Source of the DNA: Comamonadaceae bacterium
Lineage (GTDB): Bacteria > Pseudomonadota > Gammaproteobacteria > Burkholderiales > Burkholderiaceae
DNA length: 14,848 nucleotides
Direction of reading: 5' to 3'
NCBI GenBank assembly: GCA_947505995.1
Contig: CANNNB010000039.1
Location: forward strand, 1-14,848
Translations under genes and position numbers: made by a program
Part shown: positions 1 through 7,142 of the stretch, piece after piece
Layout of the letters: every line of letters begins with the position of its first letter
Numbering within the stretch: the stretch's first letter is position 1
Notes under the pieces: model-generated
Databases searched by the model: none
Told to the model about the DNA's origin: nothing
The model's input: the letters and a program-made list of their open reading frames with translations, nothing else

Positions 1-2082
1 CGAACCATGATTGACTTGTCATTGAAAATTCCAGCCTTCGAACCCACCATTCGCACTGCCATTATTGGCGAACCCGAGGCCATTTTGTTGGTCGAGTTTG
101 CAGGCAATGACAAAGAAAAACTCAAGCGTGAATTGAAACAGTTGGTGTCGCTCATGGGCGACATGGGCTTGCCCAACAGTGTGGTGGAAATGGTTGACGA
201 TGCGCCACAAAAAAATCTGTGGGAAGTTCGCAAAGCAGGCTTGAACATCATGATGAGCTTGAAGGGCGATGGCAAACCAGTGAGCTTCATTGAAGACTGC
301 GCTGTGCCTTTAGAACACTTAGCAGAGTACACAGATGCTTTGACACAGGTCTTTCAAAGACACGGCACCAAAGGCACATGGTATGCCCATGCCTCCGTGG
401 GAACATTGCATGTTCGCCCTATTTTGGACATGCGGCGCGATGGCCCCCTCAAAATGCGCGCCATTGCCGAAGAGGCCAGCGCACTTGTGAGAAAATTCAA
501 AGGCGCCTACAGCGGCGAACATGGCGATGGCCTGTGCCGAGGCGAATGGATTGAGTGGCAATTTGGCCCTGCCCTGCAGCAAGCCTTTGTGCAAATCAAA
601 CAGCACCTTGACCCCTTGAACTTGCTCAGTCCCAACCGCATGGTCAATCCACCCAAAATGGACGACACATCGCTCATGCGCTTTGGCAATAATTACAAGA
701 TTATTCCCATTCAGACAGCGCTCGATTGGAGCGCTTGGAATGTTCACAACGACGCCGCCACAGAACAAACAACATTGCCCGGAACAGGTCAAGACCCAGC
801 ACAAGGCTTGGCCAAAGCCGTGGAAATGTGCAACAACAATGGCACTTGCAGAAAATTTGATGCGGGCACCATGTGCCCAAGTTTCAGAGTTACACGCGAT
901 GAAATTCATGCCACACGCGGCAGGGCCAACACACTTCGCTTGGCATTGAGTGGCCAACTGAAAGGCGGCCTAGAAAGCCCTGAAGTGAAGGAGGCAATGG
1001 ACTTGTGTGTGGGTTGCAAAGGTTGCAAACGTGATTGCCCTACTGGCGTTGACATGGCTCGCATGAAAATTGAAGTGCAACATCATTACAACGAAAAGCA
1101 TGGCTTGCAGTTGAAAGACTCGTTGATCTCTAACTTGCCGCGCTATGCGCACATTGCATCGCAATGGCCAGGTCTTATGAACCTCAGAAACCAATCGCCC
1201 TTATTGGCCAAGTTGGCAGAGTCTCTAACGGGCCTGTCTGCAGAGCGCTCATGGCCTGAATGGAAAAAAGACCATTTCTTCAACGGCGCTCGTGTCGGTG
1301 TTTCGGCAGCAGAAGTCTTAAAGGCCATCAAACCTGTGGTTTTGTTTGTAGATACTTTCAATGGCTACTTTGAGTCTGAAAACGCATGGGCAGCCCACGA
1401 CGTTTTGTTGGCGGCGGGTTATCAAGTTCACATTGCCAGTCGCACAAAGCATGACACTCCTGGCCAGCACCTTTGCTGCGGTAGAACCTATTTGGCAAGT
1501 GGACAGGTGAGCAAGGCCAAAGAGCATGCGCAAGCTTTGCTGGAAGCATTGCTGCCCTTCGCACAAAAAGGCATTGCCATCGTGGGCCTAGAGCCTTCAT
1601 GCCTTTTAACCCTCAGAGATGAATCTTTGGTCATGGGTCTGGGTGAAATGGCTGAAACTGTGGCAGCACATGCTGTATTGTTTGAAGAGTTTTTAGCCAC
1701 AGAAAACAAAGCTGGGAAACTTGATTCACTTAAGGCCAAATTGGGGCCTGCTCAAAAACCGATTTTGGTACACGGGCATTGCCATCAAAAAGCCTTTGGG
1801 TTGATGCCCTCAGTGACGCAAGCAATTCAACTTATTCCTGAGGCTAAAGTAGATTTGATTGAAAGCAGCTGCTGCGGCATGGCAGGCTCCTTTGGCTATG
1901 AAGCTTCGCATTTGGAAGTCTCCAAACAAATGGCAGAGGCCAACTTGTTACCAAGCATTAGGAGCCACAAGGATGCTTGTGTGGTGGCCGATGGCACCAG
2001 CTGCCGGCATCAAATTATGGACGGCACGTCGCGTGGTGCTGTGCATGTGGCTTTGTTGCTGGCTCAGCATTTACAAAAATAG
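1..2082 (+). CDS. FAD-linked oxidase / 4Fe-4S ferredoxin / CCG-domain fused oxidoreductase (5' partial)
   Basis: The frame is open through position 1, so the gene starts upstream. The first ATG (position 7) is probably internal, because the sequence there is already the C-terminal part of an FAD-linked oxidase. That part ends with the signature GEHGDG (about 505-525) and an LDPLNLLSPNRMVNPP segment near 610-655, typical of D-lactate/glycolate oxidases. A two-cluster ferredoxin module follows: CNNNGTC plus a downstream CP (829-876), and CVGCKGCKRDCP (1006-1041). The C-terminal region resembles the GlpC/GlcF Fe-S subunit, with two cysteine-rich CCG motifs (1474-1482 and 1870-1878) and HGHCHQK (1771-1791). 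By family, such fusions oxidise a 2-hydroxyacid such as D-lactate, glycolate or D-2-hydroxyglutarate and pass electrons via Fe-S clusters towards quinone. The substrate cannot be read from this fragment. All visible cluster ligands are intact, so the gene appears functional. Confidence 0.9.
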   Translation, partial: RTMIDLSLKIPAFEPTIRTAIIGEPEAILLVEFAGNDKEKLKRELKQLVSLMGDMGLPNSVVEMVDDAPQKNLWEVRKAGLNIMMSLKGDGKPVSFIEDCAVPLEHLAEYTDALTQVFQRHGTKGTWYAHASVGTLHVRPILDMRRDGPLKMRAIAEEASALVRKFKGAYSGEHGDGLCRGEWIEWQFGPALQQAFVQIKQHLDPLNLLSPNRMVNPPKMDDTSLMRFGNNYKIIPIQTALDWSAWNVHNDAATEQTTLPGTGQDPAQGLAKAVEMCNNNGTCRKFDAGTMCPSFRVTRDEIHATRGRANTLRLALSGQLKGGLESPEVKEAMDLCVGCKGCKRDCPTGVDMARMKIEVQHHYNEKHGLQLKDSLISNLPRYAHIASQWPGLMNLRNQSPLLAKLAESLTGLSAERSWPEWKKDHFFNGARVGVSAAEVLKAIKPVVLFVDTFNGYFESENAWAAHDVLLAAGYQVHIASRTKHDTPGQHLCCGRTYLASGQVSKAKEHAQALLEALLPFAQKGIAIVGLEPSCLLTLRDESLVMGLGEMAETVAAHAVLFEEFLATENKAGKLDSLKAKLGPAQKPILVHGHCHQKAFGLMPSVTQAIQLIPEAKVDLIESSCCGMAGSFGYEASHLEVSKQMAEANLLPSIRSHKDACVVADGTSCRHQIMDGTSRGAVHVALLLAQHLQK

Positions 2083-2089
2083 CGTGGTT

Positions 2090-2124
2090 TTGCTCCCTCG
2101 GTACTGAACCAAGTGAGAGAGCAA
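2090..2124 (-). terminator. Putative stem-loop terminator in the convergent gap
   Basis: A 10-bp stem (2090-2099 with 2115-2124) encloses an inner GGT/ACC pairing. It pairs fully only in minus-strand RNA, where the single mismatch becomes a G-U wobble, so it best fits the end of the sppA transcript. No T-tract follows immediately; a U-rich stretch occurs about 10 nt later. It could serve both convergent genes. Terminator function is inferred. Confidence 0.4.
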
Positions 2125-2151
2125 GACCCGCTAAATTGAATGGCTTAAGTT

Positions 2152-4065
2152 TTAGGGCGTGACATTGCACAAACAATGCGCAGCCGCGCCAAAGGGCTGT
2201 TTTTTCTCAATGACCGTTTGCAACCAAGTGAGGTCTTGACCCAATGTATTCAACAACAGCGCCTCGGGACCAGAATGTCCGGACATCACACTCCAAGTTG
2301 GCAGCGCTTTGCCTTCACCAGCGATCCACCCTAACTGGCCCATGAATTTTTGGGCAAATCTTTCTAATGGGGAAGTTTTAGGTCCAACATACTTAAATGG
2401 AAGCTCTTTGTCGCTGCTTTTCTGACCCTCTAATTTAGAGACCCGTGCTCTCGCCTCGTCCACGGCATCAGACAAGCTACCAAGCCTGTCAATCAGTTTG
2501 TGATCAACCGCTTGAGCACCTGTCCAAATTCTGCCTTGTGCTAAGTCATCAACCTTGGCTAACTCTAGTTTGCGAGTTTGAGATACCTTGCCAATGAAAT
2601 CGGCATAGATATGTTCAATGCTAGATTGCACCAAAGATTGCATGCGGGGGTCTAGCGCTTTTCTAGGGTCGTAAGCACCCGAAAGCCAACTGGTTTGGTA
2701 TCCACCCGTATTCACACCAATTTTGCTCATCAAGCCATCACCGGTGGGCAGCATGGCAAACACGCCAATAGACCCCGAAATGGTGGCTGGGTCGGCAATG
2801 ACCACATCGGATGCCATTGAAATCCAATAGCCGCCGGAAGCTGCCAAGTTGCCCATGGAAACCACGACAGGCTTGCCCTTGTCTTTGGCAATTTGCAGTT
2901 GATCTCGAATGAGCTCAGAGCCCAAAACACTCCCGCCTGGTGAATTAACTCTAAGCACAATGGCTTTGACTTCCTTGTCTTCAGCTGCTTTTCGAATGCG
3001 CTCAGAAGTAGAGATACCGCCAATTTTTCCTGCTGGTGCCCGGCCATCGCCAATTTCACCTTCAGCCACCACAATGGCAATGTGATCACCTTTGACTTTT
3101 TTGACTTCAGAGATGAGATAGTCTTTCCAGCCAACCTGACGGAAAGATTGGATGTCTTCGTCTTTGCCAACCTCTTTCATGAGCGTTTCGCGTAAGGATT
3201 CAAAAGTCTGCAGACCATCTAGCCACTTCCAATCGATGGCCAATTGGGCTGTATTGCCTTTGACATTGATTAACGCATCAGGCAGCTTGCCCATGTTTTG
3301 ATTGATGCTGTTGGCAGGTAGGTTGCGAGCCTTTTCAACGCCCCCAGTGTACAAAGCCCATAAAGCGTCATAAACATGCGCCTCGGCTTTCAAAGCTGCT
3401 TGGGAAGGTGCATTCAATACATAAGGCTCACCTGCAGACTTGAATTGACCCACACGGATTAAATTGGCTTTGATACCCAGTTTGTCTAATGCGTCTTTGT
3501 AGTAATTGCGGCTTCTTCCAAAACCCTCGATTAAAACGCCACCCATGGGATGCGACAGCACTTGGTTGGCATGGGCCGCCAAATAATATTGGCGTTGGTC
3601 GTAAAAGGATGACCAGGCCACCACTTGCTTACCAGAGGCTTTGAATTTTTCAATGGCGCTGGCAGCTTCACGCAAAGAAACCAAGCCACCGCCCTTGAAG
3701 TCGTCTAATTTCAAAAGAACTTTGTCAATGTGCTTGTCTTTGGCTGCCAGTTCGAGAGTCATGACCACATCGCGCAGACGAACCGTATCAGTTGCAGTGC
3801 CCTGAAGTTCGCCAATGAATTTGTCCTTCAAGCCGCCTGGTGATTCTTCAACCAATGCGCCTTTTAAGTCCATGACCAGAACTGTGTGATCGTCTAGGCT
3901 AACTTTGTCAGAATAAAAAACAAACCAGCCTATACCTACCGCATACAGAACCACACCAAAAACCAGCGCTACTCGAAAGCTTTTGATCATCCAATCGGAC
4001 ACCTTGAGAATGCCACGATTGATTAACTCATAAAGGCTTTTGATTTTTAAAAAAATGGCTTTCAT
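2152..4065 (-). CDS. sppA: Signal peptide peptidase SppA, 67K type
   Basis: The product is a 637-aa inner-membrane serine protease with a Ser/Lys dyad. By family it digests signal peptides left in the membrane after secretion. Residues about 32-51 form the single N-terminal membrane anchor, and the two tandem peptidase S49 domains face the periplasm. The general-base lysine is visible as K209 in VGQFKSAGEP, and the nucleophile as S410 in GNLAASGGYW; both fall at nearly the same residues as in E. coli SppA (K209, S409). VNSPGGSV (residues 373-380) is the usual substrate-binding loop. Length is close to the E. coli protein (618 aa). The start at 4065 is preceded by AGGA at 4072-4075 with 6-nt spacing, and that SD overlaps the stop codon of the upstream small ORF, suggesting translational coupling. 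It is the last gene of the XRE-sORF-sppA unit. Confidence 0.96.
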   Translation of the reverse strand: MKAIFLKIKSLYELINRGILKVSDWMIKSFRVALVFGVVLYAVGIGWFVFYSDKVSLDDHTVLVMDLKGALVEESPGGLKDKFIGELQGTATDTVRLRDVVMTLELAAKDKHIDKVLLKLDDFKGGGLVSLREAASAIEKFKASGKQVVAWSSFYDQRQYYLAAHANQVLSHPMGGVLIEGFGRSRNYYKDALDKLGIKANLIRVGQFKSAGEPYVLNAPSQAALKAEAHVYDALWALYTGGVEKARNLPANSINQNMGKLPDALINVKGNTAQLAIDWKWLDGLQTFESLRETLMKEVGKDEDIQSFRQVGWKDYLISEVKKVKGDHIAIVVAEGEIGDGRAPAGKIGGISTSERIRKAAEDKEVKAIVLRVNSPGGSVLGSELIRDQLQIAKDKGKPVVVSMGNLAASGGYWISMASDVVIADPATISGSIGVFAMLPTGDGLMSKIGVNTGGYQTSWLSGAYDPRKALDPRMQSLVQSSIEHIYADFIGKVSQTRKLELAKVDDLAQGRIWTGAQAVDHKLIDRLGSLSDAVDEARARVSKLEGQKSSDKELPFKYVGPKTSPLERFAQKFMGQLGWIAGEGKALPTWSVMSGHSGPEALLLNTLGQDLTWLQTVIEKKQPFGAAAHCLCNVTP

Positions 4066-4074
4066 TTTGATTCC

Positions 4075-4185
4075 TCAGGAATTAATTGCAAAAACAGACG
4101 GCCTGTTGTCGTTCAAACTTTCAATGACTTCATTTTTGGTCACACCCGCAGACCAATAAAACTTGTTGTCTTTTTTCTCTGTCAT
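4075..4185 (-). CDS. Small 36-aa ORF between the XRE regulator and sppA
   Basis: ATG at 4185-4183 lies 1 nt after the regulator's TAA (4187-4189). The frame runs 36 codons to TGA at 4077-4075, whose last base begins the AGGA of the sppA SD. The peptide begins MTEKKDNKFYWSAGVTKNEV and ends SVFAINS. It is polar, with a lysine-rich start, and has no signal peptide or membrane segment. I do not recognise it. Support for it being a gene is architectural: it fills the space between two cotranscribed genes almost exactly, with coupling-type junctions on both sides. Its own SD is weak (AAGG within the regulator's last codons). It may be a real small protein, a leader ORF whose translation opens the sppA SD, or a remnant of a longer protein. 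Confidence 0.6.
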   Translation of the reverse strand: MTEKKDNKFYWSAGVTKNEVIESLNDNRPSVFAINS

Positions 4186-4186
4186 G

Positions 4187-4420
4187 TTATTTGCCTTTTG
4201 CAAATGGTTGAATAGAAAATAAGCTTTGAATGTCTTTTCCCAATACTTCCGAGATTCTCATGGTAAGCACCAAGCTAGGGCTGTACTCGCCCCTTTCCAA
4301 GTAGCCAATGGTTTGGTAATGCACGCCAACAGATTCGGCCAACTGTTGGCGAGACATGCCCATTTGCTCGCGCTGCTCTGCGATTCGGTTGTAAACGGGA
4401 ATTTCTTCATTGCGACTCAT
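4187..4420 (-). CDS. Small XRE/Cro-CI-family HTH transcriptional regulator
   Basis: This 77-aa protein is almost entirely a helix-turn-helix domain. Residues about 10-65 match the compact Cro/CI (HTH_3) type: NRIAEQREQMGMSRQQLAES, then VGVHYQTIGYLERGEYSPSL with the recognition helix near 33-44. Short single-domain regulators of this YozG-like kind typically bind as dimers and often control a neighbouring membrane-protein gene. An in-frame ATG lies 27 nt upstream (4447), but I prefer 4420: HTH similarity begins just after it, and a good -10 box sits 7 nt before it, which would exclude the upstream ATG from the transcript. The frame continues with 1-nt spacing into the small ORF and then sppA, so it is probably autoregulatory and controls sppA. 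Confidence 0.88.
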   Translation of the reverse strand: MSRNEEIPVYNRIAEQREQMGMSRQQLAESVGVHYQTIGYLERGEYSPSLVLTMRISEVLGKDIQSLFSIQPFAKGK

Positions 4421-4426
4421 GAAGAT

Positions 4427-4455
4427 AGTATAAATGCTACATAGCATTCATGCAA
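4427..4455 (-). promoter_or_regulatory. Sigma70-type promoter of the XRE-sORF-sppA operon, predicted leaderless
   Basis: On the minus strand, TTGCAT (4455-4450) and TATACT (4432-4427, 5 of 6 matches to TATAAT) are separated by exactly 17 bp. Only 6 nt separate the -10 box from the regulator ATG at 4420, so transcription should start at or next to the A of the start codon. No SD is visible before that ATG, consistent with a leaderless message. The -35 box is a poor match (3 of 6). Confidence 0.55.
4433..4448. promoter_or_regulatory. Perfect palindromic operator candidate in the promoter spacer
   Basis: AATGCTA CA TAGCATT is a 16-bp inverted repeat with perfect 7-bp arms and a 2-bp centre. It occupies 16 of the 17 bp between the -35 and -10 boxes of the XRE operon. 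Its size and symmetry suit an HTH dimer, and a bound dimer there would block RNA polymerase, so autorepression by the XRE protein is the natural inference. A second repeat, CATCTTT-TTTTC-AAAGATG (4456-4474), lies immediately upstream of the -35 box. Confidence 0.5.
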
Positions 4456-4608
4456 CATCTTTTTTTCAAAGATGAAAAGTCCTTGCATTGGTGTTTTTTT
4501 TGAAGGCATGTGAAGATTTAAGATTTGGCAACCAGCTGAAGCCAATGGAGAAAACTGCATTGAATTTAAGTATGATTCAGCCAACAATATGACATTGGAA
4601 ACCTTCAT

Positions 4609-5256
4609 ATGACCACAGCTAGCTCATTGGGATTTTGGTGGGTTTGGCCTGCCGCACTATTGGCATACATTCTCTTTCGCGCTTGGTACGACAACTGGCG
4701 CGGCCCCCTAAGCTCTGAAGAGATTGAGCAGTTCATGAACGTGACCGCTGGCTTACCGGGGCCACACCATACAGATCGGGCGGTACTGCGTGAGTTTCTG
4801 GAGGCTGATGACGGCAAAGAATTTGTCATGTGCAACCTCGTCAAGCTCTTCCCCCAACCAGTGGCACACCCCTTCACGGGGGTACCTACACCCGCACAAG
4901 AATTGCTGCAGGAATATGTCAAGCAATTTATTGGTGTCTTACTTTCTGGCGGTGGTCATCCTGTCGTAGCCGCGCGCAAAGTGGCGGGCTACATTGACGC
5001 TTGGAATGCACCACCAGATCCAGGCTGGTCAATTGCCGGCATGATGAGGTACCGTAGCCGCAGAGACATGATGAAACTTGCTACGAATGGTAAATTTCTA
5101 AAGGCACATCCCTTTAAGCATGCCGCAGTGCAGCAAACTTATTCGTTCCCTACACAGGTGGTCGCAGAAATGGTTTTACGCCCTCGCGGCGCAGTGGGCT
5201 TGGCGCTGGCCCTGCTAGCTGCATTGGTGCACCTAGGCTCACTTTTAATTAGATAA
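4609..5256 (+). CDS. Two-TM protein with a DUF1330-like (dimeric alpha/beta barrel) core
   Basis: This 215-aa protein has a hydrophobic N-terminal segment (residues about 8-25), a soluble middle, and a C-terminal TM helix (about 194-213). The middle, from about residue 57 to 183, has the strand-helix pattern of DUF1330/EthD-like ferredoxin folds: EFVMCNLVKL, then SIAGMMRYRSRRDMMKLATN followed by GKFLKAHPFKHAAV and a final strand QQTYSFPTQ. Domain assignment is by pattern only and is moderate. No catalytic residues can be assigned. The start has GGAA about 9 nt upstream. The gene is divergent from the XRE operon across about 190 bp, and TATGAT at 4571-4576 is a possible -10 box, though I see no good -35. 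Function unknown. Confidence 0.72.
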   Translation: MTTASSLGFWWVWPAALLAYILFRAWYDNWRGPLSSEEIEQFMNVTAGLPGPHHTDRAVLREFLEADDGKEFVMCNLVKLFPQPVAHPFTGVPTPAQELLQEYVKQFIGVLLSGGGHPVVAARKVAGYIDAWNAPPDPGWSIAGMMRYRSRRDMMKLATNGKFLKAHPFKHAAVQQTYSFPTQVVAEMVLRPRGAVGLALALLAALVHLGSLLIR

Positions 5257-5372
5257 AGACAACGCTTACACACCCCAATCATCACACTTTCAGATATTTT
5301 CGCTTCACATGTTTAAATACCATTGAATAAGATTTCAAGAATTTAATTTGAAAAAATGGCAAGGATTCTTAA

Positions 5373-5834
5373 ATGCAAATTGTGATGCGCATTGACGATC
5401 TATCAAGTGATGAGTCTCAATCTATCGTGCGGGAACACTTGGCAGGCATGCTAGATAACACCCCCATTGAAAGTGTTCACGCATTACCCCTAGACAAACT
5501 TCGTCAACCGCATATTACTTTTTGGACAGCGTGGGCAGGGTCTGAGCTTTGTGGATGTGGCGCTCTTCAAACGCTTGACAAGCAGCACGGTGAAGTTAAA
5601 ACAATGAGAACCAGACCAATGTTCTTGCGTCAAGGCGTTGGCCAAGCCGTTTTATCGCAAATCGTCACAGAAGCCAACTCAAGAGGATTAAAACGTTTAA
5701 GCTTAGAGACAGGATCTAGTGAATCGTTCACAGCCGCAAGATCCATGTATTTTAAAAACGGATTTGAAATTTGCGGGCCATTTGGCGACTACCAGCTAGA
5801 TCCGCACAGTGTGTTTATGACCAGGCAGCTTTAA
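5373..5834 (+). CDS. GNAT-family N-acetyltransferase
   Basis: This 153-aa single-domain GNAT protein would transfer an acetyl group from acetyl-CoA to an amine; the acceptor cannot be told from sequence. The acetyl-CoA pyrophosphate loop is seen as FLRQGVGQAVL (residues 84-94), following the strand GEVKTMRTR. The next elements, LKRLSLETGSSESFTAARSM (106-125) and YFKNGFEICGPFGDY (126-140), match the C-terminal half of YsnE-like acetyltransferases. The start at 5373 is supported by AAGGA at 5361-5365 with 7-nt spacing; a second Met four residues on is less well placed. The gene is monocistronic and its stop lies 14 bp from that of the convergent NTF2-like gene. Confidence 0.93.
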   Translation: MQIVMRIDDLSSDESQSIVREHLAGMLDNTPIESVHALPLDKLRQPHITFWTAWAGSELCGCGALQTLDKQHGEVKTMRTRPMFLRQGVGQAVLSQIVTEANSRGLKRLSLETGSSESFTAARSMYFKNGFEICGPFGDYQLDPHSVFMTRQL

Positions 5835-5848
5835 AGCTTAAACCTGAA

Positions 5849-6220
5849 TCAAGGGTGTAGATAGAACACCTTGCTCACGATCTTCCAGTGGCCGTCAAAC
5901 TTGACAAGGTTGAAGAAATCCGTAAAACGATGTCCTGTCCAATTGTCTGAATCAACTCGGACGTTGGCACAAGTACCGACGATATCGACTGAAGAAAGTT
6001 GAGTCTTGATATCTTTTGCTGGACCGTTCGAGTCATTCCAATCAAAAAGGCCTTGGATAGGACCTCCAAACAAATCGGCGCCTACATAACCATAAATGGT
6101 TGCGTTGTCATGGAAGGACGGCTTCATTGCGGCGCCTTTTCCAGATCGAGCGCCATCGATGTAGTGCTGCAAAACCTGAGTAATGGCATTGACTTCTTCA
6201 ACATAAGTGGGATTTGACAT
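5849..6220 (-). CDS. Nuclear transport factor 2 (NTF2)-like / lumazine-binding-like family protein
   Basis: This 123-aa protein is the size of a lone NTF2-like cone domain. N-terminal helices (residues about 5-36, ending AAMKPSFHDNATIYGYVG) are followed by a curved sheet with DIVGTCANVRVDSDNWTGHR (79-98), FTDFFNLVKFDGHWKIVSKV (99-118) and the terminal FYLHP. The pattern FHDNATIYGY plus FFNLVKFDGHWKIV is characteristic of the SnoaL-like/Lumazine_bd_2 group, many members of which are small-molecule isomerase-like proteins or of unknown role. AGGA 6 nt before ATG supports the start. There is no signal peptide, so it is probably cytoplasmic. Specific function is unknown. Confidence 0.88.
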   Translation of the reverse strand: MSNPTYVEEVNAITQVLQHYIDGARSGKGAAMKPSFHDNATIYGYVGADLFGGPIQGLFDWNDSNGPAKDIKTQLSSVDIVGTCANVRVDSDNWTGHRFTDFFNLVKFDGHWKIVSKVFYLHP

Positions 6221-6262
6221 GGATGATCCTGATAAAAATTGAATATTGTTAAATAGGGTGGA

Positions 6263-6298
6263 TTCAGTAACGCACCAAATACAAGGTGTGTTACTGAA
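6263..6298. repeat. Long inverted repeat between the three-TM gene and the NTF2-like gene
   Basis: Arms of 14 bp (TTCAGTAACGCACC at 6263-6276 and GGTGTGTTACTGAA at 6285-6298) are separated by an 8-nt loop. The only non-Watson-Crick position is a G-T pair in the plus-strand reading. No T-tract follows on either strand. It lies 43 bp upstream of the NTF2-like start and 56 bp past the end of the three-TM gene, so it may be a factor-dependent terminator, a processing stem or an operator. Confidence 0.45.
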
Positions 6299-6353
6299 GT
6301 AAATGCTTTACGAAATGCCCATCAATTTAGGTGTGCATTTGCTCATTAGAAAT

Positions 6354-6791
6354 TCAATGGGATTTTTTTGCCCCTGCAGGCATCCAAATCACAGATAGAA
6401 GCATGACTGTTACAACCAACCAAAAGATGAGGCTTGGGATATCGTTGAAAAAACTGAATTGGGTGTTGGCAGATGCAGAGATAACCTGAGGCAGAGTTAA
6501 CAGAGCTTCTGCTTGAGCACTCAATGTTTGCCCCGATGCTTTAAGTGCTTTCAAGCCGCTGGCGGCTGAGCTAAATGACAAATTGCGAGTTGCGGCCAAG
6601 AGCAGTCCACTCCAGATGATCATCAGACCAAATAGTGTGGTCAAAACTCTGCCCAACATGGTTGACTCTCCTTCGCGCATTTTTCCTGCGAAGCGAAACG
6701 CAACCCAAAGAATAAAAAATATGGCAACCGTATACGTGGCATTTGTATTGAGTGCCAATTGAAGGTAACTTAGGGTTTGAAATTGATCCAT
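6354..6791 (-). CDS. Hypothetical three-TM membrane protein
   Basis: This 145-aa protein has predicted membrane helices at about 18-35, 47-67 and 118-137. Between helices two and three lies a 50-residue Ala/Ser/Leu-rich segment (about 70-116), likely periplasmic. The C-terminus is a short basic tail (AKKSH). The start is well supported by AAGGA with 6-nt spacing before ATG. I do not recognise the family and no functional motif is visible. It may be cotranscribed with the NTF2-like gene 133 bp downstream, but the intervening hairpin argues against simple read-through. Confidence 0.8.
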   Translation of the reverse strand: MDQFQTLSYLQLALNTNATYTVAIFFILWVAFRFAGKMREGESTMLGRVLTTLFGLMIIWSGLLLAATRNLSFSSAASGLKALKASGQTLSAQAEALLTLPQVISASANTQFSFFNDIPSLIFWLVVTVMLLSVIWMPAGAKKSH

Positions 6792-7142
6792 GATAAATCC
6801 TTGGTTTGGAGACTTTTAATTAGGATTAATTTCCATGATTGGAAATTAAAACTTTTCACTGCTGCTAAACAAGACACGAGGCTGCACACGAAAAGCTTGA
6901 TCAGCATCAAGTTGATTCTCATAAATGAGATTAGATATAAGGCCAAACCCTTGCTATGTAAGTTTGAGTTGACAATAAAAAGATTCAAGAAATCAGAATC
7001 GCTTCAGGTTGATTTAGTGGGTCTCAGAGTCAAACAAGCTATGGCGCTGCAAAGTAATTTAAATTTTAATAATTGCCATTAATGGTTCACCCGTACACAA
7101 TGTGGATGCTTATGAAAAATACAAACAACTCCACCATCTCGC
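6792..7142. other. AT-rich divergent spacer with a perfect inverted repeat
   Basis: About 350 bp separate the minus-strand three-TM gene from the plus-strand Sel1 gene. It holds a perfect 9-bp-arm inverted repeat, TTAATTTCC-ATGATT-GGAAATTAA (6826-6849), about 35 bp upstream of the three-TM start. A plausible promoter for the Sel1 gene is TTGCCA (7073-7078) and CACAAT (7096-7101) with 17-bp spacing. Open frames across this stretch on both strands are Lys/Leu/Ile-rich with no SD, and I regard them as chance. Confidence 0.5.

Noticed and set aside
319..957. 212-codon open frame on the minus strand inside the oxidoreductase gene
   Set aside because: Antisense shadow of a strongly conserved coding region; Cys/His/Ala-rich composition, no SD and no family resemblance.
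2730..3170. 146-codon minus-strand frame within sppA
   Set aside because: Same-strand frame-shifted shadow of sppA; the sppA frame carries all catalytic motifs without a break.
4421..4447. Upstream ATG giving an 86-aa XRE protein
   Set aside because: It lies within the -10 box and operator palindrome, lacks an SD, and adds residues (MLCSIYTIF) unlike the family; 4420 fits better.
6777..7082. 101-codon plus-strand frame across the spacer upstream of the Sel1 gene
   Set aside because: Lys/Leu/Ile-rich composition expected from AT-rich DNA, no SD, and it overlaps the start of the three-TM gene in antisense.
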